This document shows, piece after piece, positions 42,877-49,584 of a stretch of DNA of 49,584 nucleotides (within the stretch, counting starts at the first letter, position 1; each line of letters begins with the position of its first letter). The position numbers and the translations under genes are program-made. The notes beneath the pieces were generated by a model, which saw nothing but the letters and a program-made list of their open reading frames with translations, was not told the origin of the DNA and searched no databases. Source of the DNA: an uncultured Bacteroidales bacterium (GTDB lineage Bacteria; Bacteroidota; Bacteroidia; Bacteroidales; FEN-979); contig CAISJJ010000210.1 of NCBI GenBank assembly GCA_903885595.1, positions 1 through 49,584 of the forward strand, given 5' to 3'.

Positions 42877-45090
42877 ATGAGAAAAATTCCAGGAAGATAC
42901 ATCGCCCTTCCTCCCACGTTGCTTGCTGTTGCAGCACTCATTGGATATCGTGAAATACCTCCTGCCCGGAATCCGGCACATCCAAACATTCTTCTGATCA
43001 TGGTTGACCAGATGCAGACTCCGCCCGAGGGATACAGTCCCAGTGAGGGTGCGGTACAGGATTTAAAGGAGATCCTGGGTTTCAGCCCGCCTTCTGCAGG
43101 AAATTCATATGCCCGGTTTTTCCCGGGATTCCTGCGCATGCAACAAAACGCAGTTGTCTTGAAAAAGCATTACACCGCTTCTGCCGCATCGGTACCAAGC
43201 AGGTCCTGTATCATGACCGGTCAGTATCCAATAGTTACGGAGGTGACCCAAACGGACGGGCTCTTCAAATCGGCCGATGATGTACCTTTCCTTGACTCCA
43301 TCGGTACACCCACCATTGGAGACTGGTTCCGAAGTGTGGGTTACTCAACTCACTATTTCGGTAAATGGCATGTGTCGGAGGCAAAGCCTCCGGATTATCT
43401 CGAGCCCTGGGGGTTTTCGGAGTGGGAGAGCTCATATCCCGAACCTCATGGCGGAACGGCCGACAATCTTGGGGTGTACCGGGATGTTGTGTTCGCCGAC
43501 AATGTTGAGGATTTTCTGAATAAAAAAGGCAATGACCCCGGTTCGGTCCCATGGTTAACGGTGGCCTCAGTGGTAAATCCGCATGATGTGAGTGCATGGC
43601 CGATGAACTGGCAGGTACCCGACACCAATGGGGTCGTCCCCTGGGTTCATTATCCACCTCCACTTATTATTCCCACCATCGGGGACATAAGCCTCTGGGG
43701 AACTGTGCCTACATATGAAAACGGACAGCAGGTTTATAAAAACATCAGGGTCGACCTAAACCCGGAAGGATTCCCGCAGGAAAACAGTTCGCTGCCACCG
43801 ACCTATGCGGAATCATTGGCCGACAAGCCGCGCTGCCAGCAGGACTACTCCCTTAAATGGGGTCTGGCGTGGGGTGCAAATACTGATTATAATTTTATCA
43901 ATAACCATCAGGACATCAGATCACCGCATCCTTTTCAACTGCAGGGGACCGATTCAGCCGGCTGGTCCCAAAGATATGTACAGTTTTATTTCTATTGCCA
44001 GTATTTAGCCGATCTGCAAATCCGCAGGATACTGCAGGCCCTTGACAGCAGCGGGCTTAGGGACAATACCATCGTTGTTTTCCTTTCCGATCATGGGGAC
44101 ATGACGGCAGCGCACGGCGGCATGATCCAGAAGTGGTATAACGCCTATGAAGAATCGATCAGGGTACCGATGGTCATCTCCTCTCCGCTTGTCAATGCAA
44201 ACCAACATCAGGTTAGGGAAATCCTGCAACCCACAAGCTCAATTGACCTGGCGCCCACCCTGCTCGGACTGGCGGGATTCAATCCTGATTCACTTGCAGG
44301 CATCGCGGGAATCATTCCCGGTCATACACCTTCGGCCCGCTTTGCCGGGGCTGATCTTTCGACGTATATCATGGGCACCAACACCGGCCCCATCATCGGG
44401 CCTGACGGAAAACCGCGATCAGGCGTTCTGTTTATGACCAGTGATATGATCACAGAATACCTGGACACGAATAAAACCGGGCAGTACAATTTATTTCTTA
44501 ACCGGGTTGATTCAACGATCGATCTGGGATTCCCACTCGTGCAAGGTACCGTTCGGCAGCCCAACAACATAAGGGCGTTTTGCACCGGCGACTGGAAGAT
44601 CGCCCAGTATGTGGATCCAAACGGAATTGAAAAGGATGAATGGGAACTGTACTGCCTTACAAGTGATCCGATTGAACTGATCAACCTGGATGATTATGCC
44701 ACCGGCGAGGTTCGCGATAATGTAAGTGTTCCCGGCATGACGAAGGAGGAGCTGAGGCTGAAAAATGAATTTTTAAAACAGCAGCTTGCCCATGCGACGG
44801 GTGTAGCTGAAACTGCGCTATTCCCCTGGCAGTTACAGCTGTTCCAGAACCTGCCCAACCCTTTCAGCAATCAGACGACTATTCCATTCTGTATACCGGA
44901 AACAGGTGTTGTGCGATTGATAGTTACCGACTTGACGGGAAAAGAGGTAAGGGTACTGGCAAACCAGAAACTACCGGCCGGTTCCCATAGGTTTGATCTT
45001 GATGCCAGTCAGTTGCCATCGGGTGTTTATCTTGTCAGGCTTAGTTTTAATTCACAGAGCGCAGTGAGGAAAATAATCCTGATGAGATGA
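42877..45090 (+). CDS. Serine-type sulfatase exported by T9SS
   Basis: The 737-residue protein is a type I sulfatase. The N-terminal metal site NILLIMVDQM, the formylglycine motif SVPSRSCIMTG (Ser 105 is the residue to be modified), HYFGKWHVSE, the metal site FLSDHGDMTAAHGG and YNAYEESIRVPM are all visible. A Ser in place of Cys means activation must be by an anSME/AtsB-type radical enzyme, which is not in the window. The last 80 residues are a T9SS type A sorting domain (LFQNLPNPFSNQTTIPF, IVTDLTGKEVRVL, LPSGVYLVRL), so it is secreted or surface-attached. The N-terminal signal is weak and I use the ATG at 42877. Its natural sulfate ester is unknown. Confidence 0.92.
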   Translation: MRKIPGRYIALPPTLLAVAALIGYREIPPARNPAHPNILLIMVDQMQTPPEGYSPSEGAVQDLKEILGFSPPSAGNSYARFFPGFLRMQQNAVVLKKHYTASAASVPSRSCIMTGQYPIVTEVTQTDGLFKSADDVPFLDSIGTPTIGDWFRSVGYSTHYFGKWHVSEAKPPDYLEPWGFSEWESSYPEPHGGTADNLGVYRDVVFADNVEDFLNKKGNDPGSVPWLTVASVVNPHDVSAWPMNWQVPDTNGVVPWVHYPPPLIIPTIGDISLWGTVPTYENGQQVYKNIRVDLNPEGFPQENSSLPPTYAESLADKPRCQQDYSLKWGLAWGANTDYNFINNHQDIRSPHPFQLQGTDSAGWSQRYVQFYFYCQYLADLQIRRILQALDSSGLRDNTIVVFLSDHGDMTAAHGGMIQKWYNAYEESIRVPMVISSPLVNANQHQVREILQPTSSIDLAPTLLGLAGFNPDSLAGIAGIIPGHTPSARFAGADLSTYIMGTNTGPIIGPDGKPRSGVLFMTSDMITEYLDTNKTGQYNLFLNRVDSTIDLGFPLVQGTVRQPNNIRAFCTGDWKIAQYVDPNGIEKDEWELYCLTSDPIELINLDDYATGEVRDNVSVPGMTKEELRLKNEFLKQQLAHATGVAETALFPWQLQLFQNLPNPFSNQTTIPFCIPETGVVRLIVTDLTGKEVRVLANQKLPAGSHRFDLDASQLPSGVYLVRLSFNSQSAVRKIILMR

Positions 45091-45104
45091 GCACCATGCG
45101 ATAA

Positions 45105-45190
45105 GTTGGTGGTTGAATGGATTCTATAGCACTGCGCCAGCCTGAGGTTACTTGTGGGGCGACTGTTATGTTGGTGGTTGAATGGATTCT
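45105..45190 (+). repeat. 21-bp direct repeats flanking a lone palindrome arm (copy D)
   Basis: GTTGGTGGTTGAATGGATTC plus T occurs at 45105-45125 and again at 45170-45190. The 44 bases between them include GCCAGCCTGAGGTTACTTGT and GGGGCGACTGTTAT, a right arm of the palindromic family without a left partner. It lies 14 bases after the sulfatase stop. Confidence 0.75.
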
Positions 45191-45272
45191 TTTCAGGAAT
45201 ACAGCAGTCGCTCCATCGGCCCCCCGTAATTTTCCGATCTGGAACCTGGTGAACGGGTACATTGTGCATTTG

Positions 45273-45410
45273 AATAATGAGCCTACTCTGAAAAGTCAGA
45301 TCAATTGGATCCTGAGCGGAGTCGAAGGATGCAAAAACCTGATAATAAGGACACTTCGACTTCGCTCAGTGTCCGGTTTTCCGTTAAATTGCCTTTTCGG
45401 AGTAGGCTCA
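45273..45410 (+). repeat. Second type of nested palindrome
   Basis: Outer arms TGAGCCTACTCTGAAAAG (45278-45295) and CTTTTCGGAGTAGGCTCA (45393-45410) match at 17 of 18 positions. Inner arms CCTGAGCGGAGTCGAAGG (45311-45328) and CACTTCGACTTCGCTCAGTG (45352-45371) also pair in part. The inner motif is a TTCGACTTCGCTCAG-type repeat widely scattered in Bacteroidota. Its sequence is unrelated to copies A-F. The rest of 45091-45478 holds no gene. Confidence 0.7.
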
Positions 45411-45478
45411 ATAATGAATGTTCAACCGTGGGATAGAATTGCCTTTTCCGGTTGTTTAGTGTGGGTTTGGGGGCAATG

Positions 45479-46420
45479 TCAATCTTTAATGCAGCGGACC
45501 GAAAAACCGTGTGTCTTCAGGTAGTTGTCACATGGCAAATCATCGCGTTCAGCGTAGAGGTGCCGGTTCCAAGCAGTTATTGATGAGGTTTCCGTCGAAG
45601 TCCAGAAGTACGCCCTGCTTTTAAGCCCGTTGAATGAGCTACCGCGGTAAGAATTACCGCCCGGCAGCGCATTGAATCCACTGCTGTTTGCTCCGTTTCC
45701 ATTATAATTCCAACCACTGTCTGATTTCATTTTTCCTCCGGCCATATATTCTCCGCCAAGAAAATCTGTCAGTACCGTCCATTCCGAATCATCTGGCAAA
45801 TGCCAGCCTGGAGGACAAACCATAAGTGCGGTATTCCAGTCGTACAACCTGCCATATTTGTCGCAATTTGAGGTATTATACGCGTAGCACCAACTAACGC
45901 TGGTCTCGTAATTCAGATTTTTTTGCAGCCAGCACTGGCTTCCGATTTGAACGGTGGGATAAACTTGTCCATCACGTATATCGGTGATGGAGGTCAGGCC
46001 GGAGCAGGGGTCGCCGCCTGATCCGCCGGCCGTGGTAAAGGTGACCTGGTTCCCGTAACCAGGACCAGCGTTGTTGATGGCATAGGCCCGGATATAATAG
46101 GTTGTTTTTGCAGAAAGCCCGGTAATGTAGCTTGTGAAATCACCCGGACCTGATCCGTCGGTGGTCTTTGCGTCAAGTATGGTTGGATTTCGAGTCGTTC
46201 GCCAACAAACGCCGCGGCTGGTGACAGAGGTATTTCCCTGGGAGGTTACGTTGCCGCCACATATAGCTGAAGTTTGTGTGACATTGATTGGAACAGCAGT
46301 TGTCAACTCTGGAATTGCCGGGTTGATTTTGTCTTCATTCTTTTTGCAACTATTTGGTAGCATTAATAATATTCCAAATAGAGATGCGGAGCAAATTATG
46401 ATTATGGTTTTCGTCCCCAT
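45479..46420 (-). CDS. FISUMP lipoprotein with fibronectin-like domain
   Basis: The 313-residue protein has a lipoprotein signal (IIIICSASLFGILLMLPNSC, Cys 25). A fibronectin type III-like domain follows (NVTQTSAICGGNVTSQGNTS, TSRGVCWRTTRNPTI, LSAKTTYYIRAYAIN), then a complete FISUMP domain: TSITDIRDGQVYPTVQIGSQ, CWLQKNLNYETS, YGRLYDWNTALMVCPPGWHL, PDDSEWTVLTDFLGGE, GFNALPGG and the end GFSVRCIKD. It is a surface-tethered protein of the same group as the genes at 3402 and 35378. The fibronectin domain is the version the broken gene at 3402 also contained. Confidence 0.9.
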   Translation of the reverse strand: MGTKTIIIICSASLFGILLMLPNSCKKNEDKINPAIPELTTAVPINVTQTSAICGGNVTSQGNTSVTSRGVCWRTTRNPTILDAKTTDGSGPGDFTSYITGLSAKTTYYIRAYAINNAGPGYGNQVTFTTAGGSGGDPCSGLTSITDIRDGQVYPTVQIGSQCWLQKNLNYETSVSWCYAYNTSNCDKYGRLYDWNTALMVCPPGWHLPDDSEWTVLTDFLGGEYMAGGKMKSDSGWNYNGNGANSSGFNALPGGNSYRGSSFNGLKSRAYFWTSTETSSITAWNRHLYAERDDLPCDNYLKTHGFSVRCIKD

Positions 46421-46593
46421 AATATTCGATCAAAAACAACAGGTTTCCGACAAGTACTTCATTGTAAGTGGTTCCTGTCATGAACTGTATTGTAAAGATA
46501 TGACATAAAAGCAGGAAAGTAAGAGGCTTTTTTGGTCATTTTTCAATTGTGCTCCAAAAGGACTCTTCCAACACCTATTATTTGATTTTTTAG

Positions 46594-46756
46594 GACACAG
46601 CAAATACTGAAACGCCATCACGGCTGTTTCCCGATTTCGCAGAAAACAACATATACTGAAACGCAACTACGGCTGTCATTCGATACAGCACTTCTTGGAG
46701 GTATGCTTTGCGGGACCGTTCTTGCCTGAGGTTGCTTATGTAATATCTGCTGTTTT
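46594..46756 (+). repeat. Nested palindromic repeat, copy E
   Basis: There are two left boxes in tandem (AATACTGAAACGCCATCACG from about 46602; ATACTGAAACGCAACTACGG from about 46653) and one right arm GCCTGAGGTTGCTTATGTAA (46724-46743) with TATCTGCTGTTTTG. The core GGGACCGTTCTTGCCTGAGG matches copies A, B and F. It lies between the 5' end of the FISUMP gene and the 3' end of the repeat-motif gene, both on the minus strand. The rest of 46421-46765 shows nothing else. Confidence 0.75.
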
Positions 46757-46765
46757 GTTCAAAAC

Positions 46766-46796
46766 AAAAAACCATCCCGGGGGATGGCTTTAAAAA
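46766..46796 (-). terminator. Rho-independent terminator of the short-motif repeat protein gene
   Basis: CCATCCC (46772-46778) and GGGATGG (46781-46787) form a tight GC-rich hairpin. On the minus strand it is followed by a T run (the plus strand has AAAACAAAAAA before it), 40 bases after the stop of the gene at 46826. A mutated copy of the same hairpin occurs at about 48549-48566. Confidence 0.7.
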
Positions 46797-46825
46797 ATCA
46801 AGGGAGGTATATTGAGCAGTTGTGT

Positions 46826-47305
46826 TTATTCAAATTCAGCAACGAACGGTGTTGAGGGGGCCAGAGCGTTGATATCAACTGATATTTCAACGGAATCATT
46901 AAAATCGGCTTCGACAGGAGCTGCCGGGGCAAGGATTGTCATATCAATGTTTGCAGCAGGGGCTGCATCACTGAAATCGGCTTCCAGTGGCAATGAGGGA
47001 GCCAGGATGGCAAGATCAATAATACTCGTACATACATCTTCAAATGAGGCTTCAGTGGGGATAACAGGGATGGCATCACTGAAATCGGCTTCCAATGGCA
47101 TTGAAGGGGCCAGGGTGGCAAAATCAATAATGACTGTGCTGACTTCTTCGAATGTGGCTTCGATGGGTGTGACAGGGGCGATTGCTGCCAAGGAGGCTGA
47201 AGTATTTTCGTTTGCAATCCTATTTGAAACTATGTCGTTTTCGGCGAAAAGTATGGTGGTTGTGATTGTGAGAATCGCGGCGATGATGGTTGATTTTGTT
47301 TTCAT
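46826..47305 (-). CDS. Secreted protein of repeated APxxPxEAxF motifs
   Basis: The 159-residue protein begins with a signal peptide (MKTKSTIIAAILTITTTILF). The mature part is built from six copies of a ten-residue motif [AI]PxxPxxAxF: APVTPIEATF, APSMPLEADF, IPVIPTEASF, APSLPLEADF, APAAPVEADF and APSTPFVAEF. They are joined by acidic 12-20-residue spacers often containing IIDxAxLAP. It is strongly acidic and has no cysteine except one. I do not know the family; the regular Pro pattern suggests an extended surface or matrix protein. The ATG at 47305 is chosen for the signal peptide. Confidence 0.78.
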   Translation of the reverse strand: MKTKSTIIAAILTITTTILFAENDIVSNRIANENTSASLAAIAPVTPIEATFEEVSTVIIDFATLAPSMPLEADFSDAIPVIPTEASFEDVCTSIIDLAILAPSLPLEADFSDAAPAANIDMTILAPAAPVEADFNDSVEISVDINALAPSTPFVAEFE

Positions 47306-47748
47306 TTTTTTTGTTTGAAATGTTGATGAAGCAAAAATACAACGGAATTGAGGGGTGGTCGATGCATTTTCGATTGAGGGGCCGAAGCTCCCGATAGAAA
47401 ACAGAAAAAAACCGGTGAAAATGAAAAGGGGCGTTTGGCGATGATTTTGGGCACACAACTGCCCGGTTGTCTCTTCACGGATGAATTTACGAGGGAGTCA
47501 GGATGTTGAATGACATTCAAGTATCCGGTTCATCATTTCACTGCATTACAGGAAGCATGTTGAATTCAATGTTGCTCCGGGGAATGCAGATGTTTATCCC
47601 TGGTCATGACGCGGATCCGACCTGGTTCGTTGGAGGAAACCTGGGCTTCGCATTCAGCAGCAACCTCGACCATGTTTGGCTGGGGATTTTCCTTTACATA
47701 CAATGTCAACCTGGTTAATTCGAAATAACGCTGATTGGCATTATAAAA
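47306..47748. other. Intergenic region without a supported gene
   Basis: The stretch between the repeat-motif gene and the promoter at 47749 has only short overlapping frames on both strands. One minus-strand frame (47566-47793) has a protein-like middle (KFYNANQRYFELTRLTLYV). Its start would overlap the promoter and lie 5 bases from the start of the divergent gene, so I do not call it. Confidence 0.45.
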
Positions 47749-47780
47749 TTTGACTTCGGGCTGGTTATGCACTAATTTTG
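47749..47780 (+). promoter_or_regulatory. Bacteroidota-type promoter
   Basis: TTTG at 47749-47752 and TAATTTTG at 47773-47780 are separated by 20 bases, matching the -33 TTTG/-7 TAnnTTTG consensus and spacing. The ATG at 47799 follows 18 bases later. This is the best promoter match in the window. Confidence 0.65.
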
Positions 47781-47798
47781 ATATAAAATCCATGGAAT

Positions 47799-48212
47799 AT
47801 GAAAACAAAATTCTTTTCAAGGCCCGATGCTGGACGGCTAAAGAAAGCAAGGATCCTTTTGTTTATTGCCTTCGCAGTTATTGTCTTTTCAATTTCCGGG
47901 CTCATTTTCTTAAAAGGTTATCCAGTGTTTGCCTTTACGAATTTTGCCGGGTTTGTCCTGTTTTTTTATGCGCTGCTGCATCCCTGGTCCAAAGCAAGTT
48001 ATTATGCAATGACCATCCCGGTATTTCTTGCGTTGCTGTTACTCTGCATTATGAATCCCAGTTTTTTTTTAAACATGGTGGATGTCGGAAAACTACCTGG
48101 TCATGGGGCTGAAGATCTTGCGTGGGTCATTGGAGGTATTTTCTTTGCCGGACTCATTGCGGGTATCTTTGGCGTGATCCGATGCCTGACGTTCAGGTAC
48201 GAGGATGATTGA
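47799..48212 (+). CDS. Small four-helix membrane protein, function unknown
   Basis: The 137-residue protein contains four hydrophobic helices (ILLFIAFAVIVFSISGLIFL, FAFTNFAGFVLFFYALL, YAMTIPVFLALLLLCIMNPS, AWVIGGIFFAGLIAGIFGVI) with a basic N-terminus (RPDAGRLKKAR) and an acidic tail. It has a well-placed promoter immediately upstream and no other gene in its transcription unit. No family is recognised. Confidence 0.75.
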   Translation: MKTKFFSRPDAGRLKKARILLFIAFAVIVFSISGLIFLKGYPVFAFTNFAGFVLFFYALLHPWSKASYYAMTIPVFLALLLLCIMNPSFFLNMVDVGKLPGHGAEDLAWVIGGIFFAGLIAGIFGVIRCLTFRYEDD

Positions 48213-48252
48213 CCCTTAAAAGCCGTAATATAAAAGCAGCCATGTTGTTGGA

Positions 48253-48540
48253 GTTCTTGTCAAATGCAGATACTGCATCGCAACTACGGCCGTCACTCGA
48301 GTTCTTGTTAACAGCAGATACTGCACCGCAACTGCGGCTGTCACTCGAGTTCTTGTCAACAGAAGATACTGCACCGCAACTACGGCTGTCACTCGATGCA
48401 ACACTTTAAGCAGATATGCTTTGAAAGACCGTTCCATCCTGAGGTTGCTTATGCAGTATCTTCTGTTTCCTTGTTAATTTCATCCTTCTTCTGATCTCTC
48501 TTAAGACGGAGGTTGCTTATGCGGTATCTGCTGTTCTGTT
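48253..48540 (+). repeat. Nested palindromic repeat, copy F (three left arms, two right arms)
   Basis: Three tandem 48-bp left units (48253-48300, 48301-48348, 48349-48396) are followed by a core and two right arms (48438-48470; about 48507-48537). The third unit contains AACAGAAGATACTGCA, exactly complementary to TGCAGTATCTTCTGTT in the first right arm. The second unit contains AACAGCAGATACTGCA, which pairs with TGCGGTATCTGCTGTT in the second right arm with one T/G wobble. The first unit has no partner. It begins 41 bases after the membrane protein stop. Confidence 0.85.
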
Positions 48541-48650
48541 CAAAAAAAACCACCCCGGAGGATGGCTTCAAAAAAAATCAAGGGACAACATATTGAGCAG
48601 GTGTATTTATTCAAATTTGGCAACAAACGGTGTTGATGGGTCCAGGAATG
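48535..48650 (-). pseudogene. Duplicated 3' end of the short-motif repeat gene
   Basis: This segment copies the region 46755-46870 with scattered substitutions: the terminator hairpin, the AATCAAGGGA and TATTGAGCAG sequences, and the last codons of the repeat-motif gene. The minus strand reads DPSTPFVAKFE, against APSTPFVAEFE at the intact gene. Similarity stops near 48650. It is a gene tail without a gene, made together with the adjoining palindromic element F. The 48651-48820 stretch beyond it has no gene I can support. Confidence 0.75.
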
Positions 48651-48821
48651 AGTGGGTGACGATGATGATCCTGTGGACGATTATATTGCAGCCGTCAGCA
48701 GAAACCTGAAAAGTCTGAATTTTTTTATCAGGATGTTTGATGAGGAGAACGGTTCGGCCAAAAGTTCTTTGTACCGGTCGATCTAAACAACCAATATCTG
48801 GCACGCGTGGATTTCCGGAAC

Positions 48822-49205
48822 TCAATTACCAACAGGGATCACGGACACAATAATGCCACCCCCGGAACAGAATTCCCCGCCGTTAACTAATATAACCGCC
48901 ACCTGCATGCCAGATGTGGCCGGAGCTGAATGACACCGGATCACGGTATGGTTGGGGTCATTGTTAAAAATAACATCACTGTAATCATCATTACATTGAT
49001 TGCCGACACTCTGTATTGTGCCTATTTCGCCTACCGCGGGCACATAGGTGGCTCCGGCCATGGTACCTTTGATCTTCTCTTTTTCCTGAGCCGTATACTT
49101 TGGCATCATGATCAGGGTGAAAGCAAACGCAGAGATTACAATCCCTGTAATCAGTCCGGACAGAAACAATTTGTTTGTTAAAAATGTGAAGTCCAATTTT
49201 TTCAT
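48822..49205 (-). CDS. Membrane-anchored hypothetical protein
   Basis: The 127-residue product has an N-terminal signal anchor (FLSGLITGIVISAFAFTLIM) after a basic start. A short extracytoplasmic domain with three Cys follows (QCNDDYSDV, TVIRCHSAP, GGEFCSGGGII) and ends in a hydrophobic strand IIVSVIPVGN. The first helix and MPKYTAQEKEKIKGTMAG linker are plausible protein sequence. No family is recognised. The CHSAP is not a heme site because no second Cys lies at CxxCH spacing. Confidence 0.7.
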   Translation of the reverse strand: MKKLDFTFLTNKLFLSGLITGIVISAFAFTLIMMPKYTAQEKEKIKGTMAGATYVPAVGEIGTIQSVGNQCNDDYSDVIFNNDPNHTVIRCHSAPATSGMQVAVILVNGGEFCSGGGIIVSVIPVGN

Positions 49206-49369
49206 GGGAATTTTTTTTTATCAAATACGAAGTTATGACAAAAAAGTTGGTTTTAAACCATAAAAAAATGGTGGGAATATTTCACGCCATCTTTTTCACA
49301 TAATCCCTCCCAGACTCATCCGCGATCAAATCGGATCAAGAGAAATTTCTGGGGGGAAGGGAATTTCGG

Positions 49370-49397
49370 ATTTCACATTTCACATTTCACATTTCAG
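49370..49397 (+). repeat. ATTTCAC heptamer tandem repeat
   Basis: Three perfect copies of ATTTCAC and one ATTTCAG follow in direct succession, and further ATTTCAC-like copies continue to about 49420. Simple slippage-type sequence between divergent genes; the rest of 49206-49486 is AT-rich with no gene. Confidence 0.8.
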
Positions 49398-49486
49398 ACA
49401 TTGACATTTCACTTCTCACACATTCAAACAACTTATCAACACCCCCTTCACTTTTACGCCACAACCCTGATTAACCATAAAAAAGT

Positions 49487-49584
49487 ATGGACACAATGGA
49501 AAATCAGGACAAATCAAAATTTAACGACCATCTGCGTGAAAGAACCATTCAGATGGCAGCGAAACTTTATTGGCTATTGAAAGA
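49487..49584 (+). CDS. Start of a small helical protein (partial at window edge)
   Basis: The ATG at 49487 opens a frame that runs to the end of the window. It reads MENQDKSKFNDHLRERTIQM and AAKLYWLLK, an amphipathic helix rich in charged residues. The beginning is reminiscent of four-helix-bundle proteins of the S23/23S intervening-sequence type, which have a '(R/K)xRTxxxAxxxxxLL' first helix. Only 32 residues are visible, so the family assignment is a guess. An ATG at 49496 is an alternative start. Confidence 0.55.
   Translation, partial: MDTMENQDKSKFNDHLRERTIQMAAKLYWLLK

Noticed and set aside
47566..47793. Minus-strand ORF of 75 residues
   Set aside because: Its start lies 5 bases from the divergent gene at 47799, and the best promoter of the window lies inside it. 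No motif supports it.
48253..48396. Possible CRISPR array
   Set aside because: The three units are directly adjacent with no unique spacers, diverge from each other and pair with inverted arms downstream. No cas gene is present.
48209..48409. An open frame with three 16-residue repeats (TAPQLRLSLEFL-like)
   Set aside because: It is simply the translation of the three 48-bp left arms of palindromic copy F; 48 is a multiple of three, so the frame stays open. No start context or homologue supports a protein.
48822..49205. Heme protein because of CHSAP
   Set aside because: The CxxCH spacing is missing; the single CH pair is not a heme-attachment site.

Overview
The window looks like a chromosomal segment of a Bacteroidota bacterium, probably a Bacteroidales-type anaerobe or facultative anaerobe. 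The evidence is type IX secretion (T9SS) C-terminal sorting domains, three FISUMP-domain proteins, a DUF5777-type barrel, many lipoproteins with Bacteroidota-like signal peptides, almost no Shine-Dalgarno sequences, and several TAnnTTTG promoter boxes of the Bacteroidota sigma factor. I see no rRNA, tRNA, CRISPR array, integrase or transposase.

1-9.7 kb is mixed and partly decayed. It starts with the end of an unknown gene and a nucleobase permease. Next come a remnant of a bleomycin-hydrolase-like peptidase and an intact orphan RiPP precursor with a nitrile-hydratase-like (NHLP) leader ending in Gly-Gly. A collagen-motif lipoprotein, broken FISUMP and pentapeptide-repeat genes, a cytochrome c, a small barrel, a stray histidine-kinase ATPase domain, a nine-repeat WG protein and a periplasmic-binding lipoprotein follow.

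9.7-17.3 kb is an envelope-trafficking operon: outer-membrane barrel, LolA-like carrier, two FtsX-type permeases and a LolD-like ATPase. A TPR sensor histidine kinase follows closely and is interrupted by one in-frame TAA.

17.3-26 kb carries secreted and envelope proteins on both strands: an alpha/beta-hydrolase lipoprotein, a PLC-like protein, a broken T9SS cargo gene, a membrane protein with an exact 63-bp internal duplication, an OmpA-family protein and a rhodanese. 26.2-29.3 kb is a compact run of two heme lipoproteins, an OB-fold protein, YceI and a DUF5777 barrel. 29.5-35 kb holds an internally deleted methyltransferase, an NmrA-like protein, and a lipid block (acyl-CoA ligase, FAD oxidoreductase, LpxL-type acyltransferase).

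35-49.6 kb contains FISUMP proteins, an Omp85-type barrel, an ankyrin/PD40 fusion, a frameshifted VOC protein, an O-methyltransferase, a T9SS-exported serine-type sulfatase and a secreted short-motif repeat protein. Scattered between these genes, mostly just after stop codons, is a family of palindromic repeats that nest inside one another. Each right arm matches its own left arm, including arm-specific variants. Together with the orphan RiPP precursor, this repeat family is the most unusual content of the window.
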